64,000 nucleotides of DNA from Pseudomonas sp. GM21 (GCF_000282215.1 NZ_AKJS01000118.1:47953-111952); one strand, 5' to 3'. Positions 42,314-51,609 are shown, numbered from the stretch's first letter. The notes: generated by a model from the letters alone, not told the origin. Numbers and translations: made by a program.

Positions 42314-45160
42314 TTAACCCGCCACCAACACTCGAATCGCTTCCAGTCGCAGCGCAGCCTTTTCAAGCATGGCCAAGCCTTGCTCGCGTTGTTTGCGCAG
42401 GGCAACCAGTTCGCTATCGCGCACGGTCGGGTTGACGGCTTGCAACGCTGTCAGGCGAGCCAGTTCTTCGTCGGTGTCAGCTGCCAGACGACGCTGCGCT
42501 TCGGCAACACGCTCGGCATGACGCGGGAAGATCTTGTCTTCGCCGGCGTTGATCCGTGGCGTCAACTGATCACGCTGAGCCTGGATGAACTTGTTGGCGC
42601 TGGCACGCGGTACGCTTTCCAGCTGATCGTTCAAGGTCTCGAACGACACGCGGGCCGAGAGGTCGTTGCCGTTGGTGTCGAGCAGGCAGCGCAGGGCAGC
42701 CGGTGGCAGGTAACGGCCCAGTTGCAGCGAGCGCGGTGCAACCACTTCGCTGACGTAGAGCAGTTCCAGCAATACGGTGCCAGGTTTGAGCGCCTTGTTT
42801 TTGATCAGCGCCACGGCGGTGTTGCCCATCGAGCCGGACAGGACCAGGTCCATGCCGCCCTGAACCATCGGGTGCTCCCAGGTGATGAACTGCATGTCTT
42901 CACGAGACAGCGCCTGGTTGCGGTCGTAAGTGATTGTCACGCCTTCGTCGTCGCCCAGCGGGAAGCTGGCGTCGAGCATTTTTTCGCTCGGTTTGAGGAT
43001 CAGCGCATTTTCCGAATGGTCTTCGCTGTCGATGCCGAACGCGTCGAACAGGGTTTCCATGTAGATCGGCAGGGTGAACTGATCGTCTTGCTCAAGAATG
43101 TCTTCAACCAGTGCGTCGCCTTCACCGGCACCGCCGGAATTGAGCTCCAGCAAGCGGTCACGGCCGGTGTGCAAGTCGGCTTCCAGTCGCTCACGCTCGG
43201 TGCGGGCTTCGTCGATCAGCGCTTGCCACTCGCTGTCGTCGGCCTCTTCCAGCAGCGGCAGCAGGCGCGGGCCGAACTGATGCTGCAAGGCGTTGCCGGT
43301 CGGGCAGGTGTTGAGGAACGCGTTCAGCGCCTCGTGATACCACTGGAACAGGCGCTCTTGCGGGCTGGTTTCCAGATAAGGCACATGCAATTCGATGGTG
43401 TGCTTCTGGCCGATCCGGTCCAGACGACCGATACGCTGCTCCAGCAGATCCGGGTGCGCAGGCAGATCGAACAATACCAAGTGGTGCGAGAACTGGAAGT
43501 TGCGACCCTCACTGCCGATTTCCGAGCAGATCAGCACTTGTGCACCGAATTCTTCATCGGCGAAATAAGCGGCGGCGCGGTCACGTTCGAGGATGTTCAT
43601 GCCTTCGTGGAACACCGTGGCCGGAATCCCGGAACGTACGCGCAGGGCGTCTTCCAGGTCCATGGCAGTTTCGGCGTGCGCGCAGATCACCAGCACCTTG
43701 GTGCGCTTGAGCATCTTCAGGGTATCGATCAGCCACTCGACGCGCGGGTCAAACTTCCACCAGCGCTCTTCTTCGTTGGCGTCCGGCTGGGCCTGGAAGC
43801 TGACTTCCGGGTACAACTCGGCGTGATCGCCCAGTGGCAGTTCGAGGTATTGGTCAGGGCAGGGCAGCGGGTACGGGTGCAGTTTGCGCTCCGGGAAACC
43901 CTGCACGGCGGCGCGAGTGTTACGGAACAGCACGCGGCCGGTGCCGTGGCGATCCAGCAGTTCGCGCACGAGGCGGGCGCTGGCTTCGGTGTCGCCATCG
44001 TTCACGGCGGCCAGCAGCGCTTCGCCTTCGTTGCCGAGGAAGCCGTGAATGGTCTTGTGTGCTTCAGGCGACAGGCGCCCCTTGTCCAGCAACTCCTGAA
44101 CGGCTTCGGCCACCGGGCGATAGTTTTCGCTCTCGGCGCGGAAGGCGGCCAAGTCATGGAAACGGTTCGGGTCGAGCAGGCGCAGACGGGCGAAGTGGCT
44201 GTCCTGACCCAGTTGCTCCGGGGTCGCGGTCAGCAACAGCACGCCGGGGATGGTCTCAGCGAGCTGCTCGACCAGGGTGTATTCCGGGCTGGCGTTGTCT
44301 TCATGCCACACCAGGTGGTGAGCTTCGTCGACGACCATCAAGTCCCAGCCGGCGGCGAACAGCGCATCCTGAGCCTTTTCGTCTTCCACCAGCCACTCCA
44401 GAGCAACCAGCGCAAGCTGGGTGTCTTCGAACGGGTTGGTGGCATCGCTTTCGATGAAGCGTTCTTCGTCGAACAGCGCGACTTGCAGGTTGAAGCGGCG
44501 GCGCATCTCGACCAGCCACTGGTGCTGCAGGTTCTCGGGAACCAGGATCAGCACGCGGTTGGCGCGGCCCGAAAGCAGTTGGCGATGGATCACCAGACCG
44601 GCTTCGATGGTTTTACCCAGGCCTACTTCGTCGGCCAGCAGAACACGCGGCGCAATGCGGTCGGCGACTTCACGGGCGATATGCAATTGGTGCGCGATCG
44701 GTTGCGCACGTACGCCACCCAGGCCCCAAAGGGCGGACTGCAATTGGCGGCTGGTGTGTTCCAGGGTGTTGTAACGCAGGGAGAACCAGGGCAGCGGGTC
44801 GATCTGCCCGGCGAACAAACGGTCACTGGCCAGACGGAACTGAATGAAGTTCGACAGCTGGGTTTCCGGCAGGGTCACCCCTTCGTTCTGCGCGTTGAGG
44901 CCGTGGTAAACCAGCAGGCCATCGACGTCGTCGACTTCCTGAACCGTCAGTTTCCAGCCTTCAAAGTGAGTGATCGAGTCACCGGGCGAAAACCGCACGC
45001 GGGTGAGAGGCGCATTCCTTAGCGCGTACTGGCGAGTTTCGCCAGTGGCCGGATAGAGCACGGTCAACAAGCGGCCGTCCTGTGCCAGAACGGTGCCTAA
45101 ACCCAGCTCGGCTTCGCTGTCACTGATCCAGCGTTGCCCCGGTTGATACTGCTGCGCCAT
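42314..45160 (-). CDS. rapA: RNA polymerase-associated helicase RapA
   Basis: SWI2/SNF2 ATPase of 948 residues that recycles RNA polymerase. The N-terminal tudor-like domains (1-110, MAQQYQPGQRWISDSEAELGLG) are present. Walker A is DEVGLGKTIEAG and the Walker B box DEAHHL. The C-terminal helicase half holds QIGRLDRIGQ. The length is close to E. coli RapA (968). It is a single gene with a terminator after it. Confidence 0.97.
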   Translation of the reverse strand: MAQQYQPGQRWISDSEAELGLGTVLAQDGRLLTVLYPATGETRQYALRNAPLTRVRFSPGDSITHFEGWKLTVQEVDDVDGLLVYHGLNAQNEGVTLPETQLSNFIQFRLASDRLFAGQIDPLPWFSLRYNTLEHTSRQLQSALWGLGGVRAQPIAHQLHIAREVADRIAPRVLLADEVGLGKTIEAGLVIHRQLLSGRANRVLILVPENLQHQWLVEMRRRFNLQVALFDEERFIESDATNPFEDTQLALVALEWLVEDEKAQDALFAAGWDLMVVDEAHHLVWHEDNASPEYTLVEQLAETIPGVLLLTATPEQLGQDSHFARLRLLDPNRFHDLAAFRAESENYRPVAEAVQELLDKGRLSPEAHKTIHGFLGNEGEALLAAVNDGDTEASARLVRELLDRHGTGRVLFRNTRAAVQGFPERKLHPYPLPCPDQYLELPLGDHAELYPEVSFQAQPDANEEERWWKFDPRVEWLIDTLKMLKRTKVLVICAHAETAMDLEDALRVRSGIPATVFHEGMNILERDRAAAYFADEEFGAQVLICSEIGSEGRNFQFSHHLVLFDLPAHPDLLEQRIGRLDRIGQKHTIELHVPYLETSPQERLFQWYHEALNAFLNTCPTGNALQHQFGPRLLPLLEEADDSEWQALIDEARTERERLEADLHTGRDRLLELNSGGAGEGDALVEDILEQDDQFTLPIYMETLFDAFGIDSEDHSENALILKPSEKMLDASFPLGDDEGVTITYDRNQALSREDMQFITWEHPMVQGGMDLVLSGSMGNTAVALIKNKALKPGTVLLELLYVSEVVAPRSLQLGRYLPPAALRCLLDTNGNDLSARVSFETLNDQLESVPRASANKFIQAQRDQLTPRINAGEDKIFPRHAERVAEAQRRLAADTDEELARLTALQAVNPTVRDSELVALRKQREQGLAMLEKAALRLEAIRVLVAG

Positions 45161-45376
45161 GCTGCCTGACTCCCACCTTGAAAAAGCGGGCTATCTTAAC
45201 GGAATGAGACCTCGAGGGCCAAAGGACTCTCATAAAAACTCGCAGTCTTACGTTAGCCCAACGAAACCTTGCCCGCAGGCCAGGCCACCCATTCGTGCCA
45301 AACAGGTCACAGTTTGCGACCGATGGCTCAAGTCGCCATCCTCGCAGCCGACAGCCTGCTGACAGGAGACTGAATT

Positions 45377-45718
45377 ATGCTGCCACCGATGCTCCCCTTG
45401 AGTGCCGTGCCGATCACCTCACAGCAGGACCCGATTCGCCCGCGCCCGGAGATTGCGCCGGTGGCGCCGGTGCAGGAAAGCTCCAGCGAAAGCACGATCG
45501 ACCTGCAGCAGCGCGATCCCGAGGAAGCGGCTTTTCAGTTGCGCGAGGAACAGCGTCGCAAGCAGGAGCGAGAGCGTCGCCGTCGCGAGGCCGATGATGA
45601 CCCGGAGGCACACCTGGCGATTCCCGGTGACGAACTGAATGCCGATAACACGGTGCCGGTGGCGCCGTTGATGGAGGATGAGCCGCGGCAGGGCCTGTGG
45701 GTCGATATTCAGATTTGA
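45377..45718 (+). CDS. Small charged protein, Pseudomonas-type, unknown function
   Basis: Protein of 113 residues. AGGAG 8 nt before ATG 45377 supports the start. The N terminus is Pro-rich, residues 45-72 are a highly charged helix (EEQRRKQERERRRREADDD), and the C terminus ends GLWVDIQI. Relatives are sometimes labelled aspartate-semialdehyde dehydrogenase, but no such domain is present. It is 216 nt from rapA and divergent. Confidence 0.65.
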   Translation: MLPPMLPLSAVPITSQQDPIRPRPEIAPVAPVQESSSESTIDLQQRDPEEAAFQLREEQRRKQERERRRREADDDPEAHLAIPGDELNADNTVPVAPLMEDEPRQGLWVDIQI

Positions 45719-45790
45719 GGTTGCGGCTGGTCAGCGCGGTCGTCAGACCGCATTATTGCAATAACCCTGTCAAACGATGCACAGAGCACC

Positions 45791-45952
45791 ATGAGCCAAG
45801 ACGATAAGCTGATAGATCTCAATTCGGAACGCGCCAAGCGGGTTCACGACCTCAATGAAAAACGTCTGAACGAAGTTCGTCAGGCGTTCGAGCAGGCGAT
45901 GCCATTGGGTAAAGCCAAGAAGAAGCCGAAGAACAAGCCGAAAAAGCGTTGA
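45791..45952 (+). CDS. Small basic protein (53 aa)
   Basis: A 53-residue frame starting MSQDDKLIDLNSERAKRVHD and ending in a run of Lys (KKKPKNKPKKR). It is helical and positively charged at the C terminus, so it could bind nucleic acid. Start ATG 45791, GAGCACC upstream, no strong Shine-Dalgarno. The codon pattern and acidic-then-basic order look coding, and it lies 72 nt after the preceding small gene. Function unknown. Confidence 0.6.
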   Translation: MSQDDKLIDLNSERAKRVHDLNEKRLNEVRQAFEQAMPLGKAKKKPKNKPKKR

Positions 45953-46017
45953 AGTACCCTGCATCTTTTGATGCAGGTCAGTTATTTCCCCTCGTTTACG
46001 TCCGGTCTCGGGCGACA

Positions 46018-46031
46018 TTGATCCAGGTCAA
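46018..46031 (+). promoter_or_regulatory. Anr (FNR-type) box of the ccoM-like gene
   Basis: TTGATCCAGGTCAA matches the Anr/FNR consensus TTGAT-N4-ATCAA in nine of ten positions. A TAACTT -10 at 46054-46059 places the start near 46066, about 41.5 nt from the box centre, as in class II FNR promoters. Confidence 0.75.
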
Positions 46032-46096
46032 TTTTCTTCTGCGACTGTTTGGTTAACTTAGCCCTATCGCAACAGAACAAGTCCTGGAGGCCAGTC

Positions 46097-46210
46097 ATGT
46101 TTTTCGACAACGTGGTGTTCGCCGGAGTGCTGACTGTCAGCCTCATGGTTTTGTTTTTCGCAGGATTAGGCGTTTTTATCTGGAAAGATTCGCACAAGCG
46201 CAAATCGTAG
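46097..46210 (+). CDS. ccoM: CcoM-like small subunit of cbb3 oxidase (37 aa)
   Basis: A 37-residue single-helix membrane peptide starting MFFDNVVFAGVLTVSLMVLF and ending with a basic tail (DSHKRKS), resembling CcoM, an accessory subunit of cbb3-type cytochrome oxidase in Pseudomonas. TGGAGG lies 6 nt before the ATG. The Anr box upstream fits a gene used under low oxygen, and a terminator follows. The match is from memory of family features and needs a search. Confidence 0.7.
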   Translation: MFFDNVVFAGVLTVSLMVLFFAGLGVFIWKDSHKRKS

Positions 46211-46245
46211 TTCTTTCCGGATGTAATGAGCACGCAAGGCATTTT

Positions 46246-46271
46246 GGGCAACTTATGGTTGCCCTTTTTTT
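46246..46271 (+). terminator. Terminator after the ccoM-like gene
   Basis: GGGCAAC / GGTTGCCC stem with a T-rich run directly after, 36 nt downstream of the stop. Confidence 0.9.
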
Positions 46272-46340
46272 GTGCCTGCGATTTCGATCTGGCAATACAA
46301 AACCCTGTGGGAGCTTTGGTGTCTGGAAGTTAGTAAGCAC

Positions 46341-46375
46341 AAAAAAGGCGCGAACCTCTCGGATCGCGCCTTTTT
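46341..46375. terminator. Terminator after the Pit phosphate transporter gene
   Basis: AAAAAAGGCGCGA / TCGCGCCTTTTT stem 17 nt after the pit stop on the minus strand, with A- and T-runs at both sides, so it can act in both directions. Confidence 0.9.
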
Positions 46376-46391
46376 ATTTAGCAGCGAGATA

Positions 46392-47867
46392 TCAGCTACC
46401 CAATGCCTTTGATGCCAGCCAGAACAGGCCGGCCGACAGGGCCACCGTCGCAGGCAGGGTCAGGACCCAAGCCAGCAGGATGGTTTTCACCGTGCCGCCT
46501 TGCAGACCGCTTTTGTTCGCGACCATGGTGCCGGCCACGCCCGAAGACAGCACATGAGTGGTGGACACCGGCAGGCTGAAGATGTTGGCCAGGCCGATCA
46601 TGCACGCGGTGGTAATCTGCGCCGACATGCCTTGGGCGTAAGTCATGCCTTGCTTGCCGATCTTCTCGCCGATGGTCAGTACCACGCGTTTCCAGCCGAC
46701 CATGGTGCCCAGGCCCAGCGCCAGTGCCACCGCCAGAATCACCCAGAACGGAGCGTATTCGGTGGTGGTGGTCAGGTCTTTGCGCAGTTTGTCCAGGTCA
46801 GCCTTTTCACGGGCATTGAGGGTAGGCAACTTGGCGACTTTCTTTGCCGTGTCATCCAGGCAGAGCAGATAACGACGCACTTCGATGCGGCTTTCCGACG
46901 ACAACGAGTGATAGTCCGATACACCTTTAAGGGTGCCAAGCAGGGCGGTGATGGTCGGTTCGGTCTGTTGCGGGTTGCAACGGAATTTCTCCGGCAGATC
47001 GCCTTCTATGCTTTTGCCCAGCGCCAGGTATTCACCCAGGGTGTCGGCGTTGCGCTTGTAGAACTGGCTCAAGTGCAGGGTCGCATCACGAGTCCGTTCG
47101 ATCTGGTAAGTCGTGCTGCCCAGGTCGAGTACGAACTGCGCCGGCACGATACCGATCAGCACCAGCATGATCAGGCCGATACCTTTCTGGCCATCGTTGG
47201 AACCGTGCACGAAGCTAACGGCCATGGCCGAGATCACCAGGACCAGACGGTTCCAGAACGGTGGGTGCTTCTTGTCATCGAGCTTGCGGCGCTGGTCCGG
47301 TGTCTTGTGCATCTTGGACAGTGGGCGCCACCATTTAAGGCCGATCAACACCAGTGCCGCGACAGCGAAGCCGGCCATTGGCGAGAACACCAGGGAGGCG
47401 CCGATATCGATCGCCTTCTGCCAGTTCACGCCATCGGCCAACGGAATGCCGTTGATCAACGCGTTGGCCAGGCCAACACCGAGGATCGAACCGATCAGGG
47501 TATGGGAGCTGGACGCCGGGATACCGAAGTACCAGGTGCCCAGGTTCCAGGTGATGGCAGCAGCAAGCAGCGAGAACACCATGGCCAGTCCGTGACCGGT
47601 GTTCACATTGATCAGCAGTTCTACCGGCAGCAGGTGGACGATGGCGTACGCCACGCCTACACCGCCCAGCAGCACGCCGAGGAAGTTGAACACACCGGAA
47701 AAGAACACCGCCAGATGAGGCGGCATGGCTTTGGTGTAGATAACAGTAGCCACCGCGTTTGCGGTGTCATGAAAGCCGTTGATGAACTCGAAGGCGAGGA
47801 CAAAGGCCAGGGCGAGCAAGAGGCTCACAAGCACCCAAGCATCAAGTCCGCTGAATAAATCGATCAT
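46392..47867 (-). CDS. pitA: Inorganic phosphate transporter, Pit family
   Basis: Inner-membrane, proton-coupled phosphate (metal phosphate) transporter of 491 residues. ATG 47867 gives the usual start MIDLFSGLDAW; the frame runs upstream to 47927 without family features. It has GFHDTANAVATVIYT near the N terminus, SSSHTLIGSILG and a second repeat with FVHGSNDGQKGIG and STTHVLSS, the two PHO-4 signature blocks. A hydrophilic central loop of ~150 residues is normal. It is a single gene. Confidence 0.93.
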   Translation of the reverse strand: MIDLFSGLDAWVLVSLLLALAFVLAFEFINGFHDTANAVATVIYTKAMPPHLAVFFSGVFNFLGVLLGGVGVAYAIVHLLPVELLINVNTGHGLAMVFSLLAAAITWNLGTWYFGIPASSSHTLIGSILGVGLANALINGIPLADGVNWQKAIDIGASLVFSPMAGFAVAALVLIGLKWWRPLSKMHKTPDQRRKLDDKKHPPFWNRLVLVISAMAVSFVHGSNDGQKGIGLIMLVLIGIVPAQFVLDLGSTTYQIERTRDATLHLSQFYKRNADTLGEYLALGKSIEGDLPEKFRCNPQQTEPTITALLGTLKGVSDYHSLSSESRIEVRRYLLCLDDTAKKVAKLPTLNAREKADLDKLRKDLTTTTEYAPFWVILAVALALGLGTMVGWKRVVLTIGEKIGKQGMTYAQGMSAQITTACMIGLANIFSLPVSTTHVLSSGVAGTMVANKSGLQGGTVKTILLAWVLTLPATVALSAGLFWLASKALGS

Positions 47868-48244
47868 GAAGGTTTTCTGACCCGGTCGTAAGGGGGCGCG
47901 ATTATGCCAGAAAAGACCGCTAATCAATGCACTTGCTGCTCATCGGTTACATTCTTCAACGAATTAGTTTGTGGCATCAGCCTATCTCCCAGCGTTTTGC
48001 CGGGTTTTGCAAGTCTTTGAAATTATGGGGGAATGCCGCAGCCACAAGGGTTTCTCTCGTGAAGTCGAGAGGTTTAAACGCCCGTGGGAAATTTCTGAGA
48101 GGAGGGTCAGAAACAAGCCATTTACCTCATCCGATGGGTGAGGTGGCCGCTGCCCGCTTGTAGCGGGCGCGAAAGGCTTCATCGATGCAGCCCGCTTTTA
48201 ACGGGAGCAGACGCAGACCTCTGAAAGGAGTTGTGCCGAGTCGG
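47868..48244. other. Intergenic region with two adjacent hairpins
   Basis: About 375 nt with no gene called. It carries the pit promoter. At 48124-48144 ACCTCATCC / GGGTGAGGT and at 48152-48168 GCCCGCTTGTAGCGGGC form two hairpins in a row. Their role (terminator or small RNA part) cannot be set from sequence alone. Confidence 0.45.
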
Positions 48245-48445
48245 TCAAGGCTCTTCGGCTTTGAGTTCCTTTTCCATCTTCTGCAATTCCTGAGTGAACG
48301 CCTGATCCTGAACGGTGGCGCGTTTACGCCAGGGTTTGCGTTCCGGCTCGGGCTGAGCGGCGTAGGTGGTGACTTCCCCGCCGTAAACTTCCTTGTAACG
48401 TTGTTCCTGGCGCTCAAGTTCCGCGCGCAGTTCGTCTTTCGTCAC
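48245..48445 (-). CDS. Small coiled-coil protein (66 aa)
   Basis: Protein of 66 residues from GTG 48445 (VTKDELRAELERQEQ), with an AGGTAG-like Shine-Dalgarno. It is charged and helical throughout, with heptad-like repeats at both ends and a basic middle (PERKPWRKRAT). An ATG-started frame continues upstream to 48613, but those residues look random. No family was recognised. Confidence 0.6.
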   Translation of the reverse strand: MTKDELRAELERQEQRYKEVYGGEVTTYAAQPEPERKPWRKRATVQDQAFTQELQKMEKELKAEEP

Positions 48446-48765
48446 AGTGCTACCTGTATGAGTTGAGATTAATTCTGGTGAAACGCGCTGCATTGAATCT
48501 ATTGACCACACTCGCGGAAAGGACAATGCCAAAAGCATCGTTTTACGGCATGCGAACAATACTTCCATGTTGCAGGCGGCCACGGCACCAGAGAAAAACA
48601 GCTGACGTAGCATCAGTTACCTGTTTCAGCGCGGGCGTTGGCGGAGCATATGAATGAGCGCCAAGCGCTTGCTGTGGGCAGCAACGGTAGAATACCGGGC
48701 CGTCCGGTGGCGCAACCGGTACATAAAAACCGGGTTGCCACTGAGGTGTATTATAGCGGTCGATT

Positions 48766-48805
48766 CGAAGAACACTATCATTTGAGAGTTAAAAGTTGTT
48801 CTTCG
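48766..48805. repeat. Inverted repeat upstream of pcaR
   Basis: Nine-base arms CGAAGAACA and TGTTCTTCG flank 22 nt of AT-rich sequence. It could be a stem-loop RNA or a binding site. Nothing else supports a role. Confidence 0.35.
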
Positions 48806-49015
48806 TGTGTGATGGTTTTGTTACTCGCAACTTTCAACGTTAATAAGGGGGTGGCGATGATGTCACTTTGCAGTGATGTCTTTCTGGCGCCATGAAGTCG
48901 ATAAGTTAGGCCGAAGACATGACTTTTCAAGTCCGTGATCGAACACGGTTAAAACCGTTTAGTGTTCGGTGCGAAAACCAGCGGCGAGCAGCTTGGGCGG
49001 TGAGGGGTACGGGTT

Positions 49016-49047
49016 GCGATTATCGCCCTGTGGTTCGATAATCGCCC
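49016..49047. promoter_or_regulatory. PcaR-type operator upstream of pcaR
   Basis: GCGATTATCG (49016) and TTCGATAATCGC (49034) are inverted half-sites. The second, as GTTCGATAATCGCCC, closely matches the P. putida PcaR box GTTCGATAATCGCAC. Position ~85 nt before pcaR suits autoregulation. Confidence 0.7.
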
Positions 49048-49127
49048 GATCTCGGCAGTCCCTGTCTTGTGTGCTGAAGCGGGGGCCGCGTGTAATAACC
49101 GCTGATCCGCCTCGGAAAGGACCTGTC

Positions 49128-49970
49128 ATGAACGATCAAATGCGCAACTCTTTCACTTCAGTCGCGCCGCCGATTGTCGCCTCACCCGCCAAGCGAATTC
49201 AGGCCCTGACCGGCGACCCCGATTTCATGACCTCCCTGGCTCGCGGCCTGGCGGTAGTGCAAGCGTTTCAAGAGCGCAAGCGGCATCTGACCATTGCCCA
49301 GATCAGTCATCGTACGGAAATTCCCCGTGCAGCGGTGCGACGTTGCCTGCATACCTTGATCAAACTCGGCTACGCCACCACCGACGGTCGTACCTATTCG
49401 CTGCTGCCCAAAGTGTTGACCCTGGGCCATGCCTACGTGTCGTCGACACCTCTGGCGGTGTCGGCCCAGCCGTATCTGGACCGCATGAGTGAGCAACTTC
49501 ATGAGGCGTGCAACATGGCCACGCTGGAAGGTGACGACATTTTATACATCGCGCGTTCGGCAACGACCCAGCGGCTGATTTCGGTCGACCTTTCAGTGGG
49601 CGGCCGTTTGCCCGCCTATTGCACTTCAATGGGTCGGATACTACTCGCCGCGCTGGATGACACCTCGCTGCGTGAATACCTCGATCATGCAGAGCTGCAA
49701 GCCAAGACCAGCCGCACCCTGCACACGCCCGAGGCGTTGCTCGAATGCCTGCAAGAAGTGCGGCAACAAGGCTGGTGCATCGTTGATCAGGAACTGGAAC
49801 AGGGTCTGCGTTCGATTGCCGTGCCGGTGTACGACGCTTCTGGCCAGGTGGTGGCCGCCTTGAACGTCAGCACCCACGCCGGCCGTGTCAGTCGCAATGA
49901 GCTGGAGCAGCGATTCCTGCCGGGACTGCTCAGCGCCAGCCGCGACCTCAGCGCGCAGCTCTTCGCCTAA
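49128..49970 (+). CDS. pcaR: PcaR, IclR-family regulator of the protocatechuate pathway
   Basis: IclR-type regulator of 280 residues started at ATG 49128 (GGAAAGGA upstream). The N-terminal winged helix-turn-helix includes FMTSLARGLAVVQAF and LTIAQISHRTEIPRAAVRRCL. The effector domain includes GYATTDGRTYSLLPKVLTLGHA and IAVPVYDASGQVVAALNVS. PcaR activates pca genes with beta-ketoadipate in P. putida. Matching operators lie before pcaR, pcaK and pcaI. Confidence 0.95.
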   Translation: MNDQMRNSFTSVAPPIVASPAKRIQALTGDPDFMTSLARGLAVVQAFQERKRHLTIAQISHRTEIPRAAVRRCLHTLIKLGYATTDGRTYSLLPKVLTLGHAYVSSTPLAVSAQPYLDRMSEQLHEACNMATLEGDDILYIARSATTQRLISVDLSVGGRLPAYCTSMGRILLAALDDTSLREYLDHAELQAKTSRTLHTPEALLECLQEVRQQGWCIVDQELEQGLRSIAVPVYDASGQVVAALNVSTHAGRVSRNELEQRFLPGLLSASRDLSAQLFA

Positions 49971-49999
49971 GGCGCCGTTCCAGGTTCTCCGCCTAAGAT

Positions 50000-50032
50000 G
50001 TTCGATAAACGCACAGACTCGCGTTTATCGAA
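50000..50032. promoter_or_regulatory. PcaR-type operator upstream of pcaK
   Basis: GTTCGATAAACGCAC at 50000 and its inverse GCGTTTATCGAA at 50021-50032 form a palindrome-like pair, 92 nt before pcaK. Confidence 0.7.
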
Positions 50033-50123
50033 TTGACGGTCTTTCCCCCGGATCATTACTGTCGCGGCAGTGCCGGCCCTGGCTGGCACTTGTCCGATAG
50101 TGTTTTTGTGTGGAATAAAAATA

Positions 50124-51470
50124 ATGAACCAGCCCCAGTCTTCTGTAGGTAACTGCCTCGACGTGCAGTCCTTCATCAATGCTCAGCCCATTTCGCGCTA
50201 TCAGTGGCGAGTGGTGATCCTGTGTTTCCTGATTGTCTTCCTTGATGGCCTCGATACGGCGGCCATGGGCTTTATTGCGCCTGCGTTGTCGCAGGATTGG
50301 GGCATCGACCGCGCCAGTCTCGGCCCGGTCATGAGTGCTGCGTTGATCGGCATGGTCTTCGGTGCGCTGGGTTCCGGCCCATTGGCGGACCGTTTCGGGC
50401 GAAAAGTCGTGCTGGTCGGCGCGGTGTTGGTGTTTGGCGCCTTCAGTCTGGCATCGGCCTACAGCACCAATGTCGATCAATTGCTGGTACTGCGTTTTCT
50501 CACCGGTCTGGGTCTAGGCGCGGGTATGCCGAACGCCACGACTTTGCTGTCGGAATACACCCCGGAACGCAAAAAGTCCCTGCTGGTGACCAGCATGTTC
50601 TGCGGCTTCAACCTCGGGATGGCCGGCGGCGGGTTTATCTCGGCCAAGCTGATCCCAGCGTTCGGCTGGCACAGCCTGTTGCTGATCGGCGGGATCCTGC
50701 CGCTGATCCTCACCGTGGTTCTGCTGTTTTGGCTGCCGGAATCGGCGCGCTATCTGGTCGTCCGTAACCGGGGCACCGACAAAGTGCGCAAGACGCTGGC
50801 CCCCATCGACCCGAGCGTTGTCGCGCAGGCTTCGAGCTTCAGCGTGCCAGAACAGAAAACCGTGAAAGCTCGCAACGTGCTCGCAGTGATCTTCTCGGGC
50901 ACTTACAGCACCGGCACATTATTGCTGTGGCTGACCTACTTCATGGGGCTGGTGATTGTGTACCTGCTAACCAGTTGGCTGCCGACGTTGATGCGTGACA
51001 GCGGCGCGAGCATGGAGCAGGCCGCATTCATTGGCGCACTGTTCCAGTTTGGCGGTGTGCTGAGTGCGGTGGGCGTAGGTTGGGCGATGGACCGGTTCAA
51101 TCCGCACAAGGTCATCGGCATTTTCTACCTGCTGGCCGGGGTGTTTGCCTACGCGGTAGGGCAGAGCCTGGGCAACATCACGCTATTGGCGACGTTGGTG
51201 CTGGTGGCAGGCATGTGCGTCAACGGGGCGCAATCGGCGATGCCATCGCTGGCGGCGCGGTTTTACCCGACGCAAGGGCGGGCGACCGGTGTGTCGTGGA
51301 TGCTCGGGATTGGCCGTTTCGGCGCGATTCTCGGTGCGTGGATGGGCGCGACATTGCTGGGGCTGGGCTGGAATTTCGAGCAGGTGCTGACGGCGCTGGT
51401 GATTCCGGCGGCGCTGGCGACCACGGCGGTGGTGATCAAGGGCATGGTCAGTCATGCGGATGCGACCTGA
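50124..51470 (+). CDS. pcaK: PcaK, 4-hydroxybenzoate/protocatechuate transporter
   Basis: MFS permease of 448 residues, about twelve helices, of the aromatic acid:H+ symporter type. It has FLDGLDTAAMGFIAPAL in helix 1, the loop GPLADRFGRKVVL, and GLGAGMPNATTLLSEY. It starts at ATG 50124 with a weak RBS. PcaK imports 4-hydroxybenzoate and protocatechuate and can also mediate chemotaxis. It follows pcaR and has its own operator. Confidence 0.93.
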   Translation: MNQPQSSVGNCLDVQSFINAQPISRYQWRVVILCFLIVFLDGLDTAAMGFIAPALSQDWGIDRASLGPVMSAALIGMVFGALGSGPLADRFGRKVVLVGAVLVFGAFSLASAYSTNVDQLLVLRFLTGLGLGAGMPNATTLLSEYTPERKKSLLVTSMFCGFNLGMAGGGFISAKLIPAFGWHSLLLIGGILPLILTVVLLFWLPESARYLVVRNRGTDKVRKTLAPIDPSVVAQASSFSVPEQKTVKARNVLAVIFSGTYSTGTLLLWLTYFMGLVIVYLLTSWLPTLMRDSGASMEQAAFIGALFQFGGVLSAVGVGWAMDRFNPHKVIGIFYLLAGVFAYAVGQSLGNITLLATLVLVAGMCVNGAQSAMPSLAARFYPTQGRATGVSWMLGIGRFGAILGAWMGATLLGLGWNFEQVLTALVIPAALATTAVVIKGMVSHADAT

Positions 51471-51481
51471 TAGCCTGATTT

Positions 51482-51587
51482 GATCGTACCCACGCTCCGC
51501 GTGGGAATGCCTCAATGGACGCTCTGCGTCCGCTTTGGGACGCGGAGCGTCCCTGTCTGCATTCCCACGCAGAGCGTGGGAACGATC
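51482..51587. repeat. About 100-bp palindromic intergenic repeat, copy 4
   Basis: Same family as the others, with inner arms like copy 3 (GGACGCTCTGCGTCC / GGGACGCGGAGCGTCCC). It lies after pcaK and before the pcaI operator, so it could separate two transcripts. Confidence 0.85.
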
Positions 51588-51609
51588 ATCGATAGGCAGA
51601 CAACAATAT

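Larger units (their letters stand above)
48446..49127. other. Long non-coding region before pcaR
   Basis: About 680 nt without a convincing gene. It contains an inverted repeat CGAAGAACA / TGTTCTTCG (48766-48805) and, near the end, a PcaR-type operator at 49016-49047. An 85-codon open frame at 48638-48895 has no family features and was not called. Confidence 0.5.

Noticed and set aside
42380..45022. An 880-codon open frame opposite rapA
   Set aside because: Antisense shadow. The plus-strand translation has no domain, while RapA motifs are intact on the minus strand.
46500..47858. A 452-codon open frame opposite pit
   Set aside because: Gln/His/Arg-rich shadow without membrane segments, opposite a well-supported transporter.
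48638..48895. An 85-codon open frame on the plus strand
   Set aside because: No recognisable family, poor codon pattern, and it lies in the non-coding region before pcaR.
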